Shown: piece by piece, positions 4,753-5,043 of the stretch
How the letters are laid out: the number at the start of each line of letters is the position of its first letter
Numbering within the stretch: position 1 is the first letter of the stretch
NCBI GenBank assembly: GCA_023266155.1
Contig: JAHFRS010000012.1
Location: 8,486-13,528, forward strand
Source: an archaeon
GTDB taxonomy: Archaea > Nanobdellota > Nanobdellia > Woesearchaeales > GW2011-AR9
DNA: 5,043 bases
Direction: 5' to 3'
Notes under the pieces: generated by a model
The model's input: only the letters and a program-made list of their open reading frames with translations
What the model was told of the DNA's origin: nothing
The model's database searches: none
Translations under genes and position numbers: made by a program

Positions 4753-4876
4753 TTGTATTTGTTTAGCACACAAAGGCTGCTGCCTTTGGTGCCGAAGGGC
4801 GTCCCCCTTCGTGCACCAACAAAATCGTTGTTTTGTTGTGTGCTTCATTGTGCATTATGGTGCTAAACAAATACAA
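4753..4876. repeat. 124-bp inverted-repeat element able to fold as a cloverleaf
   Basis: TTGTATTTGTTTAGCAC (4753-4769) and GTGCTAAACAAATACAA (4860-4876) are perfect 17-bp inverted repeats. The interior holds three adjacent hairpins. CAAAGGC/GCCTTTG (4771-4777/4782-4788) is the first. GGTGC plus CGAAGGG pairing with CCCTTCG plus GCACC (4788-4817, one bulged T) is the second. CAACAAAA/TTTTGTTG (4817-4824/4831-4838) is the third. GCACACA (4766-4772) can also pair with TGTGTGC (4837-4843) to close them into a four-way junction. No ORF is visible and no clear target-site duplication. It may be a MITE-like element, a folded RNA or a transcription terminator. Confidence 0.75.
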
Positions 4877-4939
4877 AAAGTCCTCAATAGAGATAATAAA
4901 ATACAAAAAGTCCTCAATAGAGATAATAAAATACAAAAA
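4871..4939. repeat. 30-nt direct tandem repeat, 2.3 copies
   Basis: Bases 4871-4900 and 4901-4930 are identical, and 4931-4939 repeats the first nine bases (ATACAAAAA). The unit contains AAAAAGTCCTCAATAGAGAT. The first unit overlaps the end of the inverted-repeat element. There are no spacers, so it is not a CRISPR array. On the minus strand each unit gives CTTTTTGTATTTTATT, a T-rich tract just downstream of the PRC-barrel gene's stop, so the repeat may serve as its terminator. Confidence 0.9.
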
Positions 4940-4941
4940 TC

Positions 4942-5043
4942 TTAAATAATATCTTCTTCCGCCACCACCACAAAATCTCCCGTGGCAATGACAGCCGAGA
5001 ACGGAATGAGCACGTGCCCTTCTTTAGATTTCTCCAATTCCAG
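4942..5043 (-). CDS. C-terminal end of a PRC-barrel-like protein, 5' part outside the window
   Basis: The minus strand is open from the right edge to TAA at 4944-4942 and gives 33 residues: LELEKSKEGHVLIPFSAVIA followed by TGDFVVVAEEDII. The pattern G-x-V-L-I-P-F-S-A-V-x-x-x-G-D-x-V-V-V is the usual ending of small archaeal PRC-barrel proteins, which are roughly 80-100 residue beta-barrels. Haloarchaeal members (CdpB proteins) work in cell division, and the related RimM domain acts in ribosome maturation. Which role applies here cannot be told. The N-terminal strands lie outside the window. A T-rich tandem repeat follows its stop codon on the coding strand. Confidence 0.75.
   Translation of the reverse strand: MELEKSKEGHVLIPFSAVIATGDFVVVAEEDII

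Noticed and set aside
4753..4876. tRNA-like cloverleaf
   Set aside because: No T-loop GTTCRA-type sequence, anticodon-arm geometry or CCA-proximal 7-bp acceptor stem; arms and spacing do not match a tRNA.
4871..4940. Possible CRISPR array
   Set aside because: The 30-nt units are directly adjacent without spacers, and no cas gene is present; it is a plain tandem repeat.

Overview
The window looks like chromosomal DNA of an archaeon, probably of the DPANN group (Woesearchaeota/Pacearchaeota-like). That placement is an inference from four things: an archaeal-type glutamyl-tRNA synthetase with the N-terminal helical domain and CxC...CxC cluster; TATA boxes placed about 26 nt before ATG codons, as in leaderless archaeal genes; a Shine-Dalgarno AGGTGAT; and small archaeal-style proteins (nucleotidyltransferase/HEPN tail, winged helix, PRC-barrel). 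No rRNA or tRNA gene is present to fix the lineage.

Left part (1-3372), housekeeping-like. The 3' end of a gene whose product resembles the HEPN-like half of archaeal nucleotidyltransferases enters from the left edge (1-344). It converges on an unrecognised 167-aa gene on the minus strand (372-875), with a small A/T-rich hairpin between the two stops. A TATA box at 907-917 fits the minus gene. A second TATA box at 1013-1020 fits a leaderless start for gltX at 1044, which is 123 nt downstream of the longest-ORF start. gltX (1044-2741) is followed after 51 nt by a 181-aa winged-helix protein (2793-3338), possibly co-transcribed, and a clear hairpin terminator (3336-3372).

Middle and right (3373-4940), accessory. 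Three more hairpins follow the terminator back to back (3373-3491). Next come a purine-rich leader and a 53-codon ORF (3543-3704) with a strong ribosome-binding site that looks cut off at its 3' end. A G+C-richer non-coding stretch follows, containing a hairpin with a bulged T like the ends of IS200/IS605 elements (3824-3846). The A+T-rich gene at 3899-4648 has its own perfect TATA box and encodes a Nudix hydrolase with an unusual Nudix box and features recalling the NUDT22/plant NUDT9 group. Downstream lie a 124-bp element bounded by 17-bp inverted repeats that can fold as a cloverleaf (4753-4876) and a 30-nt tandem repeat (4871-4939). A 15-nt sequence from the inverted-repeat end also occurs left of the Nudix gene (3776-3790), so this gene sits between copies of one dispersed sequence. 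I read 3.67-4.88 kb as a small acquired island.

Right edge (4942-5043, minus strand). This is the last 33 codons of a PRC-barrel-like protein. The tandem repeat next to its stop codon supplies T-rich tracts on its coding strand and may act as its terminator.

No complete, recognisable defence or mobile system is visible. The parts most worth a second look are the Nudix island with its flanking repeats, the folded 124-bp element, and the hairpin array at 3336-3491.
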